The notes under the pieces were generated by a model. It made no database searches, was not told where the DNA came from, and was given only the letters and a program-made list of their open reading frames with translations. A program made the position numbers and the translations under genes. Below, one piece after another: positions 44,190-56,823 of a stretch of DNA of 64,000 nt; within the stretch, counting starts at the first letter, position 1; each line of letters starts with the position of its first letter. Source of the DNA: Euptelea pleiosperma (Eukaryota; Streptophyta; Magnoliopsida; Ranunculales; Eupteleaceae); NCBI GenBank assembly GCA_035048495.1, contig CM068553.1, forward strand, positions 2,673,259 to 2,737,258. Direction: 5' to 3'.

Positions 44190-46999
44190 TCACCAGTAGT
44201 CAGTGCAGGAACACTTCCCATCCACAAAATGATGAAACCGAACACCATCCCTGAGAAAAATTTCACGGCAACTTATCTTAGACATGTATTTCACTGCTGT
44301 GTGACAGTCGGCACACACTCTCGTGTTCTTTATCACCCTGATGGGTCCATTCTTGTCTGTCCTGATTAGTCCATAAGTAATTGCCAGCTTCTCGGTGTGA
44401 CTCAGCAAGACCTTCTCTTTCTCGTCCTCATCAATATTCTGAAACACGCAGTTGGTATCAGGTACATACCCCAATTTCTTCATTTCAGATATCAACTGGT
44501 ATAACTCGAAGTATATCTCTCCTATATCGGGGTGAGGTTTCCCTTCAATAGAGAAAACATGGATCGTGTGATCGATTTGTACCCAGCTCCATCCAGCCTA
44601 CTGTTCACCCCTACAACATCCATCAAGTCTCTAAGATTTTCGACATCTTCCCATCTGTTCGCAGTGGCATATAAGTTCATCATCAATAAATAATTCGCAG
44701 AATTATAGGGTTCTAACTTAAACAGATATTTTGCTGCAATCTCGGCGAGCTCTAAGTTTTTATGGATTCTACATGACCCAAGTAAAGCACCCCAAATGCC
44801 AGCATCAGGTTCTAATGGCATTGTCTGTATAAAATCCCAAGCTTCATCCAGATACCCACCTCTCCCGAGAAGATCAACCATGCAAGAGTAATGCTCAAGT
44901 GTTGGGATGATATTAAATTCCCTACTCATATTATCAAAGTACTTCCATCCTTCATCAATCAAACCCGAATGTTTGCAACCAGAGAGGACAGCCGTGAAGG
45001 TTATACTGTCTGGCTGTACAGTTTCACACATTTCTTCGAAAAGTGAAATCGCCTCTTTCCCAAGGCCATGAGTGGCAAATCCCATGATCATGGAATTCCA
45101 AGAGGCTACAATTTTGATCTGAATCATCCTGAAAACTTGATGGGCATTCTCTAAACAACCTGACTTACAGTACATGTCAATGAGGGCTGTAGATACGAAT
45201 ATATCTTCATTAGAACCATTTTTTATCGTGAGGCAGTGTATTTCTTCACCCTTTGTTAGCAAAGAGAGGCCTGCACAGGCTCGAAGTAAACTGGATATGG
45301 TGGCTGAATTGGGTTTGATTCCTTCTTGCTGCATTTGGATGAAATACTCAAGAGAGTCTCCGTAGTTCCCCGTCTGAGAACAGCCTGAGATAAGAGCTGT
45401 CCAAGAAACCACATTTGGGTTCAAGCCCAAGATTTTAATTTGACGGATCAAGACCAAAGCTTCCCTACTGTGGCCCCACATTGAATACCCGGATATCAAA
45501 CCATTCCATGTGACTAAATCAGGTTTGATACCTTCCTTCTCCATCCCTTTCAACAGCAATAAAGCTTCCCCAAAAATCCCATTAAAGGCATACCCAGATA
45601 TCAATGAATTCCAAGCAAAAATGTTTTTTTTCTTCATATTATCAAATACTGCCCGAGCATCAGCTAAGCTACCGTTCTTAACGTACATGTCTACCAAGGA
45701 AGTTCCTACATATATATCATACTCAAGGCCATTCCGTATCACATAGCCATGGATTTCCTTCCCCAAATCCAATGACCTCAATCCACTAATTGCTTGGATT
45801 ACACTAATGATGGAACTTGAATTGGGCTTCAAACCCACAATTTGCATTTTTTGCAAAATTATCAGGATTTTGTCAAAGGACCCATGAAGGAAATGGCCTG
45901 ACAAAAGACAATTCCAAGTTACTATGTCTTGTTTTGTCTTGGACAATTCCATTTCTTGGAAGAGCTGCCAGGCCTCATTAAGATAACCATTTAGAGCATA
46001 ACCTGAGATGATTGAGTTCCACGAGATCAAGCTAGGTTTTTGCATTGAATTAAAAACAGTTCTGGCTGGTGCAAGTTTGGAATTTTTAGTGTACATGCTA
46101 ATCAGAGAGTTGCATATCAGCAAATTTGACACCAATGCAGATCGGAAAACATACCCATGAATTTGCTTTCCTTCTTTGAGGGCTTCCAGTTTCCCACAGG
46201 CTTGCAGAACCTTGGCAATTGTAAAGCTGTCAGCTTCCACGCTTGAAAACTGCATCTCTCGAAACAGATGGAGAGCATTCACCAACGACCCACTTCGTGA
46301 ATTCACCATTATTGCCTTGTTCCACAATTGAATGGTCCGACCAGGCATTTCGCTGAAGACTTGATCTGCATACTCTATGCCCCAACTATTCGCATAGAAG
46401 TCCATCAGAGCACACTTCAAATGGACATCCAAATCAAAACCCCTCTTAATCAGACATGCATGGATTTCGACCCCCAACCATAAATCCATTAGATCCGCGC
46501 ATATCCTTAGCATGGCAGTAAGAACTCTACTGCTAAACGTCAATCCGTTACGATGCAATTCACCAAAAATCTCGAGGAGTTCATGTGTTGCCCCCCCTGC
46601 TCTCTCGAATTCTTCGATAAAAGAACTCAACGAAATAGAGTTTCGTGCAAAACCCACAAAGAATATCATTGAAGCCGACCGAAACTCACCAACTTTCAAG
46701 TACATTCGGATCAAATTTCCCGCTAGTGAATCCGAATTCCGCTTTTCTGCCATTTTTATCATCTGGGTATGCATCTGTTTGACTGAATCCAATGATTCTA
46801 GCTTTCTACAGTCACCAGAACTATACGAGTAAGACGAACATCTGAGAGAAGAAGGATAAGCAGAAATTGGTCTTTCAATGGAGGTGTCTGCAACTCCAAG
46901 ATCACGAGAGATGAAAGGACTAGTTCTGTTTCTCTTGTTGATGTGAGGTTTTTGAGGGAGAGAGGAATTGAGGTAGCTAAATGGGGTGGTTTTATCCAT
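44190..46999 (-). CDS. DYW-class PPR protein with a one-base deletion before the DYW domain
   Basis: Organelle-targeted pentatricopeptide repeat protein of the PLS-E-DYW class; such proteins act in site-specific C-to-U editing of plastid or mitochondrial RNA. It is intronless, with ATG at 46999. About 800 residues of PLS repeats are open (SWNSMIMGFATHG, YCKSGCLENAHQVF, LGRGGYLDEAWDF and others). At about 44596 one base is missing in the conserved R-x-GWSW motif, so the frame runs into TGA at 44522-44524. In the next frame the sequence stays open to TGA at 44190-44192 with the rest of the E/E+ region and a full DYW domain: SHTEKLA, CADCH and final CTDYW, the zinc-binding deaminase signature. 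Repaired length would be 936 aa. It resembles Arabidopsis At4g01030 (from memory). It could be a true null allele or a sequencing error. Confidence 0.85.
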
Positions 47000-47189
47000 C
47001 GAAATTCGACCGTTACAAGCAAAATTGGAGGTCGTTGGGTTGTGAAGAAATGGCTGTCGGAGGGAAGTTGAAGAGCTCTCACTCTGTTGCCGCCAAAAGT
47101 CGGTACTTTCCTTTCAGTGGATAAGGTTATCTTTTTTTTCCTCTCGATCTGCTCTTCTATCCCTTCTTTTGGAGACAATTTTCCACATA

Positions 47190-47995
47190 AAAGCCACGTG
47201 GAACATCTTGTAGGCCCTCTGGTCTATGAATAAATGGTCCACCTCTGACGGACCTACAGACCAACAATTAGCATGATTAGTGATCTCTAGCCATGTCATG
47301 TCAGTAGGCTAGAAAACACTCGAGCTAGAGGGTAGAGATCACCAATCAGACTGATTGTTGTGTGTGGGTCCATCAAGGATGGGCCAATCACCATGGGCTA
47401 GTGGGCCTGAAAAGAGTGCCACATAGGGCATTTTTATTCGCCCCAAAGCCTGAGGAAAAATCCCCTCGCGGTAAATTTTGTTCTTCTGACCCTGAATTCA
47501 TGGGTCAATTAGCCGGAAAAGAGGACAAAACATTCGCTGGCCTTGAGGACATCAAACTTTGAAGTCTCCCCCCACCCAAAATGTCTGACAAGTACCCCAA
47601 TCCCTTGACTCAACCCTCGTCAAGCCCTTGGTTAATGGTTAAAATGGGTACTTGTCAGACATTTTGGGAGGGAGACATCAAAGTTTGATGTCCTCGGGGC
47701 CAGCGAATGTTTTGTTCTCTTTTCCGGCTAATTGACCCATGAATTCAGGGTCAGAAGAACAAAATTTACGGCAAGGGGATTTTTCCTCAGGTTTTGGGGC
47801 GAATAAAGAGGCCCCATGTGGCACTCTTTTCAGGCCCACTAGCCCATGGTTCTAATCAGGCCGATTTATGGTTTGGAGGTCCACCTAGTGATTGGACAAA
47901 GATCCATACGGTCAGTGTCCTCTTAAGAATGTGACACGTGGCTTATATTGGCTGCAGTCAGCGGAGTCGCTGACTGCAATGTCATCGAAGGTTTG
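47190..47995. repeat. Cluster of inverted-repeat elements upstream of the PPR gene
   Basis: 47215-47390 is a small palindromic MITE (CAATTAGCATGATTAGTGAT against ATCACCAATCAGACTGATTG). 47391-47849 is the large fold-back described separately. 47850-47995 is a single Mutator-type MITE arm (GGTCCACCTAGTGATTGG, ATCCATACGGTCAGTGTCCT, GACACGTGGC). Confidence 0.6.
47391..47849. repeat. Near-perfect fold-back, two arms of about 205 bp
   Basis: The left arm 47391-47597 and right arm 47645-47849 are inverted copies, roughly nine bases in ten identical by eye, around a 47-bp loop (47598-47644). The outer tips are CCATGGGCTAGTGGGCCTG and its inverse. Neither arm encodes a protein of note. Fragments of the same family occur at about 7250-7320 and 48266-48330. 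If transcribed it would form a long hairpin RNA. Confidence 0.85.
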
Positions 47996-47999
47996 CAGC

Positions 48000-49788
48000 A
48001 AAAATGTTTGTTGCATGAATATCCATTTAAAGTTGCAGGTGGCGCAGCCGAAACGCCCGATTTTCTCTAATAAATATTAAAATAAAATCAATCGAAACCA
48101 AATTCTGCAACTCTCTAGTCTCCATCTCTCTCTCCATCTCTCAAATCGTCCTCTGTTTTTCCAGAAAAAAATTGGTGGTCCCTACCATCCTCTCCAAATC
48201 TTCTTCCTCCATTTCAAGTGCAACTGCAGCATCTCTCCTCCACCGATTAGGATGGATGAGCAACGTCCGAGAGAAAGTTTGAAGTCCCCCGGGGCAGCGA
48301 ATTTTTTCTCAGAAGAGAGTTTGCTAGGTGGCGCATTTTTATTCTACATAGAGCACCACAGGAAAAATTGGCCTCAAGATAGAATTTTCAGTTGGACAAT
48401 AGAGGGTTGGGAGTAAGATCCACAAGTCAATGGGTACTTGACTTTAGTTTACCTGCATGTTATCATTGTTGTTCCCTGCATCACATGAAATTTTTATCGG
48501 TAACCCAAGGTTCAAAGTGGAAAAATTGGCCTCAGGATAGAATTTCCAGTTGGACAATAGAGGGTTGGGAGTAAGATCCACAAGTCAATGGGTACTTGAC
48601 TCTAGTTTAGCCTGCATGTTATCATTGTTGTTCCCTCCATCACATGAAATTTTTATCGGTAACCCAAGGTTCAAAGTTTCGGGATCGGAGGCTGAATCAG
48701 TGGGCTTCGATCCCGATCCGGATAGGTCCAATCCAGAACTGGATCAGCCCATCTAGCCCGAGACAAAGTGGGACTCCTTTGTAAAACAGTTATCTTGAGG
48801 CAAGACAAAGCCTGGTCTAGATCGGATCCCAGATCTCTTGATTCTGATCGGGATGGGGCCGAGACTTTGAACCATGCCTGAACCCCTTTCTAGCAACTAT
48901 GACTTATTTCTCTTGGACTTTTCTTTGAAATATTTTATACTATATATAGTTATGAAAATGGGTTTTACTATTTCCAGGGCATATTTTACTTCTACATATT
49001 TATCACTTGGTGGATGAAGTAAAATTTGCTGGAGGTAGCAAATAGGGAGTTTTGGTGCTCGGGAAGAAGTAAAATGTGTTACAAAAATAGTAATTTCCAT
49101 GAAAATTAGCCGTTAATGTTACGAGGGTAAGGGAACTTTGCACTGCACATCACCAAATCCATCTACCTAATAATATCTTTGTTATTCAAAACATTTGAAA
49201 AATAACATTTTTATGAAAAACATACGTATCTACACACACATCTTGGTAGGCAATGGTGTGTGCAAATAAGTTATAAAAAAAAACCAACTGACTAAGAAGA
49301 GGAACCCACCACCATTGTCCTCTTCTTCCTCACCGCCACCACACCAGCACCAGTACCACAACCGCCTTCTTCTACCGCCACCACCCAATCAAAAAATACC
49401 CTAACAGAAAAAACAGAAAAAAAGGAAAAAGAAAAAGAAGAGGACGCCGCCACCACAACAGCAGGCAGGTCTCTCTCTCTCAATTCTGGGCTGCCTGCTC
49501 AACAGTCCAGGGTGGCGAAGAAGAAGATGGTGGTGGCGGATTACTGTTCTTCGTCAGGTTGATTTTTTTTTGTGCAACTTGTGATGTGTAGTAGATTAGA
49601 TATGTGTGTAGATATGTAAATGGTGTGTGCAACTAATGCGACCCAAAACATATGATGGGTAGATACACAATCGATCTCTCACGGATTCCATACTCCACTC
49701 TATTTGTGGAAGACTGCTGCTATAAATAAATAGACAAAAGAAATGCAACAAAGACTTGTTATAAAGAATGTGATACTTCTAATGCAAA
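48000..49788. repeat. Gene-free stretch with tandem duplication and small MITEs
   Basis: 48361-48518 and 48519-48677 are a tandem duplication of about 158 bp with a few differences. 48960-49099 is a palindromic MITE (TTTTACTATTTCCAGGGCAT against the inverse near 49085). 49220-49640 has inverted GTATCTACACACACAT motifs around a CCACC- and AAAG-rich core. CT-rich leader-like sequence at 48100-48255 ends with an ATG at 48252 but leads only into repeat sequence. The part next to 49789 is the PTB3 3' UTR. Confidence 0.5.
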
Positions 49789-52700
49789 TCAAAGGCCATA
49801 AGGTGGCATCGCTGTTACAGCTTGTTGGTCACTTTGGCCTGGGAACTGCCTCATTCCAGGACCCATCTCAGGGGGTATTTCTGTGGGTAGCATGTACGCA
49901 TAATTTGGCAGCTGGGCAGTCATAGGCTGAGACACCATTGCAATAGTCGGCCCCCATCCTGCACCTGGCCGAGGCCCAATGATACCATCAGCTGTTGGAG
50001 CAAATTGAGCTCCACTGTATTGGGGAGCAGCGGAACCCATCATAGATATTGGCTGTTGCCCAAGAATCGAGGGTTGGGTGTTAAACATCACAGCATTAGG
50101 GATTGTATAATCTCTGCTCCGGTCGTTGTTCACCTGAAAACCAGTAAATCCATAAGCACATACAATGGTGGGGAAATCTGAGGTCCCAGGGAGGTAGACC
50201 ATGAATACCAACTCCACAGCCACAGACAGAGCGCAGGTGCAAGGAAAGGCCCACTGTTTGATGGGGGTCTCATGTAGAAGATCTGTGTAGAAATCTGGAC
50301 AATTGGCTGATGCTAACTAATCAATTCATCTTGAATTCAGATAATAACACCAATAGCCCAGAGAAAAAGACAAATGGGTATATTTTTTTTTTTTGAAAAT
50401 CAACAGTGGGTAGTTACCATCATGTTAAGGTGATTTCTTTGTATAGGATCTCTTAGGTAAGACTCATCAGCTGTGGCTCCCACATATAGTTTTTTCATAA
50501 CAATATACAACTGAAAACTCTATTAGATTGCATGTTGCTAGTTGCCTAGTATTAATTTGGTAGTGTCACGTAACAGCAAAACAACCTCTCGATCCCTGGG
50601 TTTAGGTTACCTTTATGTTGAGATCAGTATGGCGTGAATATGTGAGATGAAGCTTGCAGAAACCCCCATCATAGATGCAGTGTCCTTCCAAGGCTTCCTT
50701 AGCGATAATCGCAGTCTGAACATCTGCAAGACAACCAATGCAGTTGAAATGCACTACTTCAAAGTATAATCAGTTGCCTATACTACATGGAAACTCACTA
50801 ATGATGCAATATGAACACTTACAAAGAAGGCCGGCCCCTCCAAGGAGGTCTCCTATGACAAAAACAACCCGATTGGAATTTAATGGTTTTGGCCAAACAA
50901 TCCATCACATTGTTATGGATAGATAAAAAAAATGGCTCATGGTCCAGAAGGAATAGTATATGGCTTGAATGATCATCCAATTGAGTTGATTGTTGACCTG
51001 GAAGAACTCCTGGGTGGAGCACACCATAGGCACATCCATTCACGAAACACGAAAATCTATTTCTCATGAAAACCGCGATAGGTTGGTAGGAGGATTTGAT
51101 CAAAGTCACAAAACAGGGCCAGGCCAGGTTCGTATTGGACTTTAATAAGTGTTGGTATGACTGCACTTGGGCTCCATACAGAGCATGACCTTGATAACTT
51201 TTAGCCAGCCAGGGCTGGTTGCAGCCAAATCCATTGCCAGCCTATGTACCTACTATTTTGGCAATTTGTAAGACTAGCCAGAGTAAACTCAATAATTCAG
51301 ACTTTGATACAATCACTCAGGCCTGAAGTGTTATCAAATCTGGGTGAGCTTCTAAATTTGGCAAACTTTCATGCACTTGTAACAAGTCATGCTCGGTGAA
51401 AACAATTTAAGAAAGCTGAATGATCCTCACCCATCATCTGAATTTGCAAATATCTTACAAAACTGAAAAGAAATTGTTTCCTCAGAAAAGGAATGGCCGA
51501 AACCTAATTGGGGTTTTCCTAAAATCCCATTGTTAATTCTTGGTCGTGGTAGGAAATATATGTTTAAATAGAGACTGTCCCTAAGAAAGAGTAAGATGCA
51601 GTTAGGCACAGAAACTCAGGTGATATCATTCCCAGTTTGTGGCAAAGTTGCCTGTTTTTGGTCCTGGAATAATGCCAAATTTCTGATTAGGTATTACGCT
51701 ATAAGCCTATAACATAACATAAAGATAACACGTTCAATCAGTAGAAATACTGCTAGTCATGAAGTAATCCTGGTACAGTCCCACACATAAGTATTGTACC
51801 AGTTGCCAGGATTGAACTTTAAAGGTTACCTGGGTACTGAATTAAAGCCTGAAAGCCTGCATTCTTCTCAAACATGGCAATTTTTTGAACAGGTCCAAAA
51901 GCAGAAAAGACCTGGCTTCAATGAAAACAAGGTTGTTGATGTAGGAGTAAAGCATGCTTAACTTATCAAGGAGGGAACTGCAAATAACAACTGCAAATAC
52001 CGCATGTAAAATGTCCGCATTCACTGCATATTGCATATTCTCAATGGATGTGAGAAGAACATTACTCTCCGCTTCTTGGTTTTTCCCATCGAGCCCCACA
52101 CCAAGCTGCTTAAATGACAAATGAATGCCATTTACAAAAACAAACAAAAGATATCAGGGCTTATTCTATAGTTTCGTTAAAGGAAGAAGAAAGCTAAAGT
52201 ATTTGTTGGTTAGATGTATGGATGGTCTACTAACTGCATGGTGGTACAAATGGCACACAAGCAATGGGTGAGACCTACCATATCTTAGGTCATACGAAAT
52301 ATAAACCTTATTGCATGAATAGAACCATCCATTCCATGGCTTTTGTGTGCATTGTTCACCATGGTTCCTTTTTTGGTGTCCAAAATAATGCAGTGATATG
52401 AATGCAGTCGGGTAGATTTTCAGTGTAGGATATCTTTTACGAGGGACCCAATGAATGGTGGGTCCCAAACCACCTGAATGTGTGCCAATATGCCGTAGCC
52501 TGTACGTAGAACATCCTTTCCCCGAGTTAGATTTCCTCTGAAATGATTATAGTCGTAGTGATCACCTATAATTAGTGATTTACCTGACCATTGCTATCTA
52601 TAGCTGATTGAGCAACAGGAAGGTAGGGATTAGTGTAGTCCCTGAGCACAGAGAGGAAAATTAATATCGACTTAAAAGCTATCAACATATACTAGAAAAA

Positions 52701-55700
52701 TAAATTGAAATGCAATAACCAATACTGGTGTCTGATGAGCACCAAGATCCTGGTACCATTATGTCATAACACTGCAAATAGAATAAAAGAATAAGTTTAC
52801 CTGCTCCGGTGGCTTTGAAATTTGACATTCAAGTCTTTGTGTGCGGAAAATGTTATCCTGAGGGTACATGGCCTCACGTGCTCCTGAAGCAAGTATCTAC
52901 AATAAAGAAAACAGCGGAAAATGTGTCAATAGACCATGACATGGCACATCTGAGAAAATGAAAACAACAAAGGGGTCAATATGGTCTACAAACTTCATAG
53001 CTGCATGAGTGGGGCACATAACTAGGGCCGCTACCTACCACGCAGTGGTCCTACTAGGAGATCTTCTGTGTCAAAAGCCAACCCATTTGGATGATTGCAA
53101 CCATACGATTTGTGAACGCTATTGGGCAGTCCAAAGGGATCTACGTAGTATCCATTAAATGGTTCTGCTTCCGCAGTATGAGCACCATGCATGTGGCTAC
53201 GTAACAATGACACAGACACGTATGAGGTGTCTGACACGGCACCTGTAAGAAGCCCGATATGTGGACACGTCCATACACATGTATTACAAGATATATTATA
53301 AGTATATTTAAAATTTTAAACTAGAAGTCTTTTAGAAATAAAACTATGGAAAGAAATATATGAAAAGTCAAAAAAAAAACTTTTCTAAAAACCATAGAGA
53401 TATCCAATAACAAATTAAATAAAAGTAGATTTATAAAAGGGAAAACTATCAACCATAGCTATGTTTAACAACTTTAAAAAATTATTGTATGGAGGATGGA
53501 ACACACCAACCCTCTTTTAGAAATCAATTCTATATTGAAAATTATTAAAATAAAGGGTGAAGCGGTTGTATGTGTCCGCATGTGTATCGGAATGTGTCGA
53601 CACGCGTATCCGTGTCATCGTATCCAACAAAGCAAAAAAAACCTAAAAATGCTGTGTCCTTACCTATGAAGCTTAAATACCATGTTACAGTCAATAACAC
53701 CCAGAATATAAATTAAACCAAAACAATAAATTCAATGTCACCTAGGAATGCTTCTCCCATCGAGGGCAGTTTTTGCTGCAGAGGCGGTTTCTGAATCCGA
53801 AAACTGAACCAGTGCCTGAAGAGAAGACATCATACGAAAAGAATTTACACGTGAAAGGCAGATAAAAATCAGACAAGGGGAGAGAGTAGAATTAGCTTAA
53901 CATATATACCTGGAACCCAGCTGTCTTCTCAAAGGTAGCAATCTTCTGTACAAAACCGAAAGCTGAAAATACCTGCATCATCAGAATTGTAAGTTCTCAT
54001 AACAATTTTCTGCAAGTAAAGTTATCTGTAAACAGATTATTTTAAATAAAATTGATAAGGCAATTCCTATCCACAATCCTTTCTCACTAAGCATTATTGC
54101 TAAACTGGGCAATGTAATACCATAATGTTCCATTGCTTTGCAAATAGAGCAGAGCACACAGAGAATTCTACATACACAATAATGTGGATTAACAGTCAAC
54201 ACATAAGTACATACAGTTTTAGGAGGATCATCTTGGCAATCTTGAGTATGGCCAAGAAAAGCGACTATTATGTGCAGTAGGGACTAGGAGTGGTATCTAA
54301 CTCATGTGGAATCCGTAAGTATCTTACAACTTATCAACTGTTACAGAGAAGTTTCCAATCTATGTGACAATTATAAGGTTAGTAATGGTCTAAGTGCTTT
54401 TTCGTTTAGTTGATCATGATATGTTGTGGGAGGAATAGCAGGAGGTGAATTGGTCGCTCATGGCATCTGGCTTGAACTCAAGATAGGGCCGAAAGAGAAG
54501 AATCATGTTGCTCTTCTTCTGTCCAACATGGAGCATTCTTTAACATCACTTCCATTAATGAAGATTGTGGACCTTTGCACTCAAGCAAAGATCCCTACAA
54601 ATTGGGAGGAGGAACTTTGGAATAGTGCATTATAGCAGTCTTCGATATCTTTTTCAAGACTGAAGGAAACATGTAGAGTCAACCTTATCACTTCGCATTA
54701 CGAACATTCATTTAAAGATTTTGTCTCAAAACAATGGCAAATAACAGTTCTTGGGCATCCCAAAAGATGAAATATTTTCTAGAAGCTTAAAGCCCTTACG
54801 CTGACGAAACTTCTAACGGCATTAACCATCGAATATGGAACATTTTTGTCATTATTGATACCCATGAGGAGTTATGCACCTTTCTGTTGATGATCACGGA
54901 TTCCGATTAAAATTTCTAGAGACAACATTCTCAGGTGATTTGACTTGCAGAAGAAGATATTGAAATGGCCATTTTCCCTCCATATCACATCCATGGGCAG
55001 AAAAAGAAAAGTGCTTCAAAAGCTCTGGGTCGATGGATCAAGTTTTCAAGCAGAAACTGGCGCATAAAATGCCATCATGTTATATTATGAAAACCTCTGT
55101 AAGTCTGACTGAGATACATCTATGGCCAGCTGGGATTTCCAAAATTTACCAGGGAAAAATGACAAATCAGAAGAGCAACCCTCTAGGTGCTACCCTACAC
55201 TTTCCACATTTGGACAAAGTAACATCTTCTTTTTCCAATTGACAATTTTTAGATAACAGTATCCCAGAGCACATACAAGTCCCCTTGTTTGTGTCCCTTA
55301 GCTAGTCCCTTCTTCATCTTTAAGTCCTAAAACTAATGTATATGTCATATATCCAAAGAATCCACCATGTAATTGGTTGATCAAGTATCCTTACAAGCAA
55401 GTAATAAGAGGATAACTATACAAATGAGATCGAAACTTTTGTTGGCAGGCAATACTAATGCATCATAAGATTGGAGGCCTAGTGTGCACATGGGAGAAGA
55501 AAATGACTGTTTGTCTAAAACAGTAACTCGCCCAATAGGCAAATAACAAACAGCTGATGTCAAGAAAGGGAGCAAAAAAGAGTCTTTCCAATTTCATGTT
55601 GCCTGAGACTTACAAGCAATTAACTCACTCATTGATCCTAATTTTCAACTCTAGCACACATGCACATATGGAGTTATGAATCAAATGATAATATATGCAC

Positions 55701-56823
55701 CATGAATCCTACTTATCACGACACAGTAAAGAATGACAAAAGAATTACAATATAATCACATGAAATGACTGAGACAATCTATGGCACAAAATGAAGAACT
55801 AATCATACAAAATATTCAAGAAACCATCGTGTACAGGCAAAAGATTCTAGCGGACATCATGCATAAGAGAACAAAAAAGTTCATTGATTATGAAATATAG
55901 AAGTTCCATTGTTAATGAAAAAATTAAATAAAGTTCAACGTTTCCAACTTCATAAGACTTAATAATGGGTATGGGTAAGGATGGAAAGAAGAAAAGAAAG
56001 CATGCCTAACTCTTTAGATGGTAAGGATAGGGAGAGAAGGAGGAGGAGGAGGAGGAATGAGGGGAAGAGGCAGTGGAAAGCAATGGAGAGGAGACAAACA
56101 CACATGCGCTTTCTCCCAATGCAGTAGGCTGCCATCGAAGATGTTTCCATGACATGGACCTGCCGATCCATTCAGATTCATGTCAAACAAAAGCTTTATG
56201 AAACATGATAAATTACAAGCTAATCACATAAAACTCACACTTTGGCATCATCTGTAAAAAAATTGAACTATTAGAGATAAGTTCACCTCTCTCGTTTATC
56301 AACAGAAAGCAAGTAATTTGCTTACCAAGTGTAAAACATCAATGCTGACATCACACGGCTCAACACCCTCGATTGTCACTAACAATACATTTCCAGTGAC
56401 ATCCCCAGTAGTTTTATTATTTACTATTTCTTGCCTGTTAGAATACTGTAGGTAGACAGTCTTCCCGCGGACCTGAGCTGGCTCAGATGATGAAGCATAA
56501 TAAGAGATCATGGAAATTGCTTGGTTTAAATCAGCCTAAAAGAAAAACAAGACAACACATAAGGGTAAACATCAAATACTCAGAAATAAAAAAGATGAAA
56601 ACAGGACCATGAAGTAGCAAATGTAATTTGCACTCACAAATTCGATAAAAGCCTGATTGTGGTTTGCTCCAACATTGCACTTTGTGTTCACAACTTTGCC
56701 GAACGGCTTTCCCAGTTCAATCAGTTCCTCCTCCATGCACTCCCACGGCAAATTTCTCAAATGGAGTACCTTGGAAGGTGGTTGGGAGTATCGGAATTGC
56801 GGCTGGCTGGATACAGATGCCAT
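49789..56823 (-). CDS. PTB3: Polypyrimidine tract-binding protein 3 homologue
   Basis: Nuclear and cytoplasmic RNA-binding protein that binds pyrimidine-rich RNA and controls alternative splicing. Ten coding exons: 56823-56638, 56535-56326, 53972-53910, 53815-53742, 52896-52801, 52641-52584, 52105-52001, 51911-51830, 50723-50611, 50133-49789; 1332 nt, 443 aa, all in frame with GT-AG borders. Arabidopsis PTB3 is about 430 aa. RRM1 18-98 (KVLHLRNLPWE, QAFIEF), RRM2 from 111 (NVLLVTIEG, VFSAFGFVQKI, FQALVQF), RRM3 from 244 (NVLLTSIENMQYAVNADILH, VFSAFGPVQKIAMFEK, QALIQYPD), then a Pro/Met/Gln-rich tail. The repeated SRDYT linker motif is at both RRM ends. The start MASVSSQ is the family start; an upstream in-frame ATG (56862) is in a probable 5' UTR intron. 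Confidence 0.94.
53195..53626. repeat. Inverted-repeat element in PTB3 intron 4
   Basis: ACAATGACACAGACACGTAT near 53205 faces GTATCCGTGTCATCGTATCC near 53605-53624, and GGTGTCTGACAC faces GTGTCGACAC, giving inverted ends of about 30 bp around an AT-rich core. It is probably a MITE; target duplication is not resolved. Confidence 0.5.

Noticed and set aside
48251..48290. Leader-like CT-rich sequence followed by ATG as a new gene
   Set aside because: After about 10 codons the sequence enters a dispersed repeat and no exon with recognisable content follows.
54426..55242. Plus-strand frames in PTB3 intron 2
   Set aside because: Short, no recognisable motifs, and antisense within an intron of an intact gene.
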